This document shows, one piece after another, positions 59,148 to 64,000 of a DNA stretch of 64,000 bases. The notes beneath the pieces are model-generated. The model saw only the letters and a list, made by a program, of their open reading frames with translations. It made no database searches and was not told where the DNA came from. The translations under genes and the position numbers were made by a program. Source of the stretch: Cymodocea nodosa (lineage: Eukaryota; Streptophyta; Magnoliopsida; Alismatales; Cymodoceaceae); NCBI GenBank assembly GCA_036874045.1, contig CM072347.1, positions 9,922,501-9,986,500 on the forward strand, read 5' to 3'. Numbering within the stretch: position 1 is the first letter of the stretch; the number at the start of each line of letters is the position of its first letter.

Positions 59148-60165
59148 CAGAGTTAACTAAAATCGAATTTCTTCTACTCTATTGTATAAGGCAGAAAACA
59201 ACTTCAGTTTTACTCGAAGCTATGCCTCAGGACTCCGGATTCCACGCTCATTCCTCACTGTATAAAAAACGCATGGAGAAACAACCATTAAAAATTTTAA
59301 GAAAAGCAACGCACTCATTTCTCAGAAATAATCCATTCGAGTTGGAACACACAGATCTAAAAACCCAATAGCTCGACCCTCAAAATGCCTGAAATCTAGC
59401 GAGCAGGGCGGAGATCTCACCTCGACCAATCGTTCAGAATGTAGTACACAACTACGACCGGGTGGATGAGGACGGGGAAGATAGAATGCAAGAAATCAAA
59501 TCCTCAAACCAGAAAAAGGAAAAAACCTTCACACAGTAAAATTTAAACAAGTGGAGGGAGGACGACAAATACCCACATGGAGCCAGGACCTCCATGAAGA
59601 ATCCCAATACTGATCAAAGAATCCAAGCAACCACAGGTGGCTGGTACCCCACGAGAAACACGTACAGACAATCGAACAAGCAGTTTAAAAAAATAAAAAA
59701 TAAAAAGTCAGAGATAAAACAACGAACAAGCCAATCAACCATACGAATTCCCACGTAGAACCCAGAATTCCAAGCAGAAGAAAGAAACTTTACCACACCG
59801 CATCGAAATCTGGACGTAGAAACACCGACCCGGATAGCAACGGCACCGAAAGAACCCGTCTTCCTAACAACAACCGGACGAAGACCGTTTTGTACGAGGG
59901 GGAGAAGGAAAGACCCAGAAAGCCCAGAAGTGAAAGTCCTCTCATGGAGCGTTTCCAACGCAGCAGCCTATGGCGGGTGGGTGGTGGGCCCGCGTTTGTC
60001 CCACACCCGACGAACGTCTTCAACGGAACGGAGAGACAGACAGACGCGTGTCTTTGCTTCTCTTTGCTATCCTTTTTCCGCATCTCCAAAATTGACCGAG
60101 AGGTACCCCACACTCTTTACTTTTGTCGTATTTGTCACCTTGGAAAATACATCTGTATATTTTAA
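59148..60165 (-). promoter_or_regulatory. 5' leader and probable promoter of the transporter gene
   Basis: Relatively GC- and CpG-rich for this window, especially 59800-60070, as expected around a plant gene start. A possible 5' UTR intron has a donor CGAG|GTGAGA at 59421/59420 (minus strand) and an acceptor such as TTTTAG shortly before the start codon. Several short frames occur here on both strands, but none resembles a known protein, and those on the minus strand would be upstream ORFs if transcribed. I see no convincing TATA box. Confidence 0.5.
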
Positions 60166-61739
60166 AAATTTTGAAAAAAAAAAAATTGGTTTACTAACAT
60201 TTAAAAATAATTTTTTTCTAATTTTACATTCTCAAAATATATTTTCCACCAATCACAATTTTAAATTAGGTACTTGTGCATTAAATCTACATGACATTAA
60301 GGATTCAATACGAGCATTTCATCGGATGTTAATTAAGTGATGAAGAATTTCATTAGGATTTTAAAATAAGTAAATTAAGGATTACTTAGAGATTAAATTA
60401 AGTAATGTGAGTAATTTAATTAAGAGATTTAAGTAATTTAAGTAGGTGATTTAAGTGGTTTAATTAAATAATTTAAAGGTTAAATTAGTTTATTTAGAAT
60501 TAAATTAAATATCTTATTAACATATACATAAATAACTAAATTTCAATATTTTCATCAATACACAAATACTTAAATTTTAATTTTTACTATTTTTCATCTA
60601 GAAAATAGCTTTTCTTTATCTATTATTTTTCGATTTTTTCTAATTTCTCTTTTTCCAAGTGATGGATTCAGTGGACGCCCATATTTTCTAAATTAATTAA
60701 TGATTTACATGTAACATACAGAATCAATTCCACGCCACATCAAAAACATTGGAAGGCATCTAATAATTCCGATCGTATATAAATGAAAATTTTATTCCAC
60801 ATTTATAATCATCTCATAACATGAAATGAAAATTTTACTGTATATTTATATTCAACTAATAACATAATCTGTATAATTATTTTAATCTCTTCGTGTATTT
60901 ATAGAAGTTATTTAAGTATCACTCTAAATTAAGAAGTTCTACTACCGTGTTTCTAAAGATATTGACCCAAAAAAAACAAATAGTTCCTATATATCATATT
61001 GATTTAATAAAAAATTTAAATTTGTCCTATTTGGTTTGGCCTTCTTCTTTTTTTTGCATTTTTCGATATGCTATGTTCATCGTGGAACGTTTTTTATTCA
61101 GCTTTTTTAGTGTTTTTAAATAAGCAATGGTGATTTTTATTTGGTTTTTTCGAAGTAGCATCAATGTTGATATTTGGTTAATCTAGTCTTTTTGTGAAAT
61201 GATTGTAATACCTTTCAATGTTATTTGATATATTTCATGTTGTAATGGACTTTACATGTGTACGTAAATATGTTTTCTTTATTTTTAATACAATATATAC
61301 ATATTTTATAATATAATACATATAATAAGATGTAAAGTAATACCATATATACAAGATATTAACTAATGATAAGTTAAATAGATATAGTAATATACATTAA
61401 GTATATGACTATAACACTAAATTAGATATATCTAAAACAATAACATATATATATAATCTATACAAGTGATATAATATATTATATATTATATAATATAAAT
61501 CCGATACAATAACATATGATAATAAGTTATATATATAAAGAAATAAGCTAATTTAATAATATGATATAATAAATTTGGATATATATATATAATATAAAAA
61601 TATAAGATATATTATACATATAATAAGATATAAAGGAATAATACATAAAGAATTATTGATGAATAACCAATAATAAGAATGTTAAGATATATAGCCTCAT
61701 CCCTGATTATTTCTACCCATGCATTACATTTAATGCACG
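60166..61739. other. AT-rich intergenic spacer
   Basis: No gene. It contains imperfect TTTAAGTAATT/GATTTAAG-type repeats at about 60350-60480 and long TA-rich tracts at about 61290-61680. It separates the transporter promoter from A-type LTR sequence. Confidence 0.6.
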
Positions 61740-62710
61740 AAAAAAAAAAAGAGAGGGAGTGAATTGTATTTTTTAATAATTTTAAATATAATCAAAATTT
61801 TAAAATTAAAATAATTTGAAATATTATTTTATCTAATATTTTATATTCAATGTTTCAATTACATTTTATAGTTCAACTCTCCTAAAAAATGTTAGATACA
61901 ATGATATAACAATACAATATTTTATCTAATCAATTTCATAATTATAAATAGAGAAAATTAAATTGCAGAATTAAAAACATTTCTCCTAGTTTGAAATTTT
62001 CCTTTTCTTTTCCTTTTGCTACAAATCTTCAACGACGAATATTGGAAATGTTACTCTTCACAAATGTTGCTGAATTTTCTTTCTTTTGAAAGTTTTTTTC
62101 CTTAGAGGTGTCTCCTTATAAGTATATTTTTTTAAGGTGTACAAAGTTTCTTGATTAACAAGAATTTTATACCTTATATAATCAATTTCCATTACATGTA
62201 TATCTTCCACATTCATCCACAATCAATATCCACTTTTCATGTCTTTTATTTTACTTTCAAATTCAAATTTTGAAATACACACGTTTTGATCTACGTTTTA
62301 CTCTCGAATTTTCCTGAATCATCGATCTTGGATCTTTTGAAAAATTCCTGCAAAATAAATTTTCTCATTTAAAATATTTTATCAAGTGTAATAATAAGAC
62401 ATTATGTTAATACTAACTAAATGCGTAAAATAAAATATACTTATAACTCAATGAGTTTAGCATGTGACATACACATGATATGCTCATTAGGTAAGGTAAT
62501 AACTCAATGAACTAACTCTTTTGAGTTACTAAAACTCAACAAACTAATATATGAATGTTTAAACAATGATAATTTTATCATGTGTAAAAATAATAATTGT
62601 ATAAGTTTATAATACTAACCTAATGCATTGCCTTAGTATTCAATTAAACAACTTAATGCATGCAGTTATACTAACTTAATGAGTTAAACATAAATTACAT
62701 ATGATCAAGA
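61740..62710 (-). repeat. Inverted fragment of an A-type LTR
   Basis: Reads as the reverse complement of the A-family LTR from its 3' end (GAGAGGGAGTGAATTGT at about 61751) into mid-U3 (ACTAACTTAATGAGTTAA at about 62669). It most resembles the A3 LTR at 17015-18065. It is truncated within U3, where plus-strand A-type spacer begins. Confidence 0.75.
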
Positions 62711-64000
62711 ATAAGTTTAACTTGATTTATTAAATTTGTAGAATGATTTATTTATAAATCATATTAAACTACCAATAAAGAGTATGAGCTTATTGAAATT
62801 GATTCAAATCTTTAGTAAATCATAGAAGTGGAAATTATATAAGATTTGTACTTTATTACATCTGTATCAATGAAATACATATAAATATGCTTCAAATAAA
62901 AAGTGCTTACAAAGTGAAAATCTTTAAGAGTTCATTGATCAGCTTGATCACAAGCCTTTTGTACTTGAGCATATAGTTATGTAATGATTGTTGACCTCGA
63001 AAAAGACTTTTTAAATCTAGCAACCTAATGTCTTGATCAGATTTGGGATTGTTGATTGAAAGCTTATTACACGGGTACACTAGAAAACTCTTGTATGATT
63101 CAAACTTTTCAAACTAACTTTTAATGAAAAATTATTTACATTTATTGTTCTAAAAATATCAGAGTTGTTTCATTAAAAATACAAATATCTTTGAATTGAA
63201 TATAGTTTCTGCTAATATGACTACTAATTTTTGAATCTAAACTAGTACTTTTAAAAGTGTTTATTTAAGATATATTTCTTTATTCTCCTTGTTTTAATCA
63301 TATTAAGTTTAAAGTTGTGTTTTGATTCATGTACAGTTGGATTTGATTCTGAAAATCAACTTGATAAATTTAGAATAACAGATGTTTCTAAAAAATTTAA
63401 AGTATAGTTATGATTAACACCTATTTTATTCAAGTATATTTTGTATGTTATTGAATATATTTTAAGTATATTTGTAGGGGGAGGAATAACAATGTCTAAA
63501 AAAGATTAATATAATTCAAAATATAAATTTTAGTTAATCTAAGTTTAGTCCTCTTAAAATCTTGAAGAAATCATTTAAATACAAACAAACTATTTTGGGT
63601 ATATAGAAAAAATATTAGAGTAGTTTACAATATCTTCAAGATAGTATTTTAGATAGTTTCATTTCTTTGGAAATGTTTTTGCAAGGTTTCAAATGAAACA
63701 TTCTGATTCTATATTTATTCTTCGGAAGATTTTAGATGAAACATACTGATTTTGTTTATTTTTCAGAAGGTTTCAATTGAAACCATCCGAAACTTTCTTT
63801 TTTGTTGTGTGTTAACTAGATGTTATATTATGTAAAGTAACGTGTAAAACTGCCTCTAAATAGTGTTTTACTCGTTAGGTTAAACAACTCAACAAGTTAT
63901 GCTTTATATTCAAGTACTTTGATTGAATAAAGTTTATTCAATATGGATTTAAAACCTAAATCCGACTAAAAGACTCATTAAGTTATAGTTCCAAAAATCC
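62711..64000 (+). mobile_element. Plus-strand copy of the A-type post-pol spacer, running off the window
   Basis: Collinear with about 2330-3560 of A1. Shared landmarks include GTGCTTACAAAGTGAAAATC, the TTTGTAGGGGGAGGA purine tract (about 63472), GTAACGTGTAAAACTGCCTC and TGATTGAATAAAGTTTATTC. If collinearity continues, ORF3 should start about 100 bp beyond the window. Diverged, so older than A1. Confidence 0.8.

Noticed and set aside
59614-60340. Several overlapping frames on both strands upstream of the transporter
   Set aside because: They arise from the GC-rich leader and promoter. None matches a known protein, and the pattern fits chance frames in GC-rich DNA.

Overview
The window looks like nuclear DNA of a flowering plant with a repeat-rich, AT-rich genome. 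It holds one host gene and a thick, layered deposit of transposable elements. No bacterial features, tRNA, rRNA or CRISPR array were seen. I could not identify the species.

Host gene. A single potassium transporter gene of the KUP/HAK/KT family lies on the minus strand, from the start codon at 59147 to the stop at 18594. I placed nine coding exons by reading protein similarity and GT-AG borders: 59025-59147, 58288-58513, 57452-57697, 48537-48587, 27188-27445, 27059-27111, 26858-26972, 26528-26782 and 18594-19633. They add up to 2367 nt, an unbroken 788-residue protein, the usual length for the KUP10/KUP11-like branch. Three introns are swollen by transposons (about 8.9, 21.1 and 6.9 kb). One 51-nt exon sits alone between the first two of these.

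Left flank (1-18065). A stack of SIRE/Maximus-like Ty1-copia elements: A1 (1-8166, left end outside the window), the broken A2 (8167-14395) into which A1 appears to have inserted, and the older A3 (14964-18065). All carry a long extra reading region (ORF3) downstream of pol. A2 also contains a 1.8-kb solo LTR of another family. A truncated LTR of the family seen at 28.7-38.8 kb lies between A2 and A3.

Inside the gene. Intron 8 holds an RTE-type LINE fragment and a copia fossil (E). Intron 4 holds a copia fossil (C), split by about 18 kb of later insertions: an LTR-like sequence that was itself hit by a 10.1-kb SIRE-like element (B), a decayed hAT transposase, a reversed copia gag fragment, a LINE tail, and a small retroposon with 65-bp internal repeats. 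Intron 3 holds copia fossil D with a MITE-like insert, a small solo LTR with a perfect target duplication, and an L1-type LINE fragment. C, D and E are related short-LTR copia elements, and all run antisense to the host gene.

Right flank (59148-64000). The GC-rich leader and probable promoter of the transporter gene, 1.6 kb of AT-rich spacer, an inverted piece of an A-type LTR, and a plus-strand copy of the A-type post-pol spacer that runs off the window. All LTR elements are described as fossils. All coordinates, splice sites and similarity statements come from reading by eye; nothing was run.
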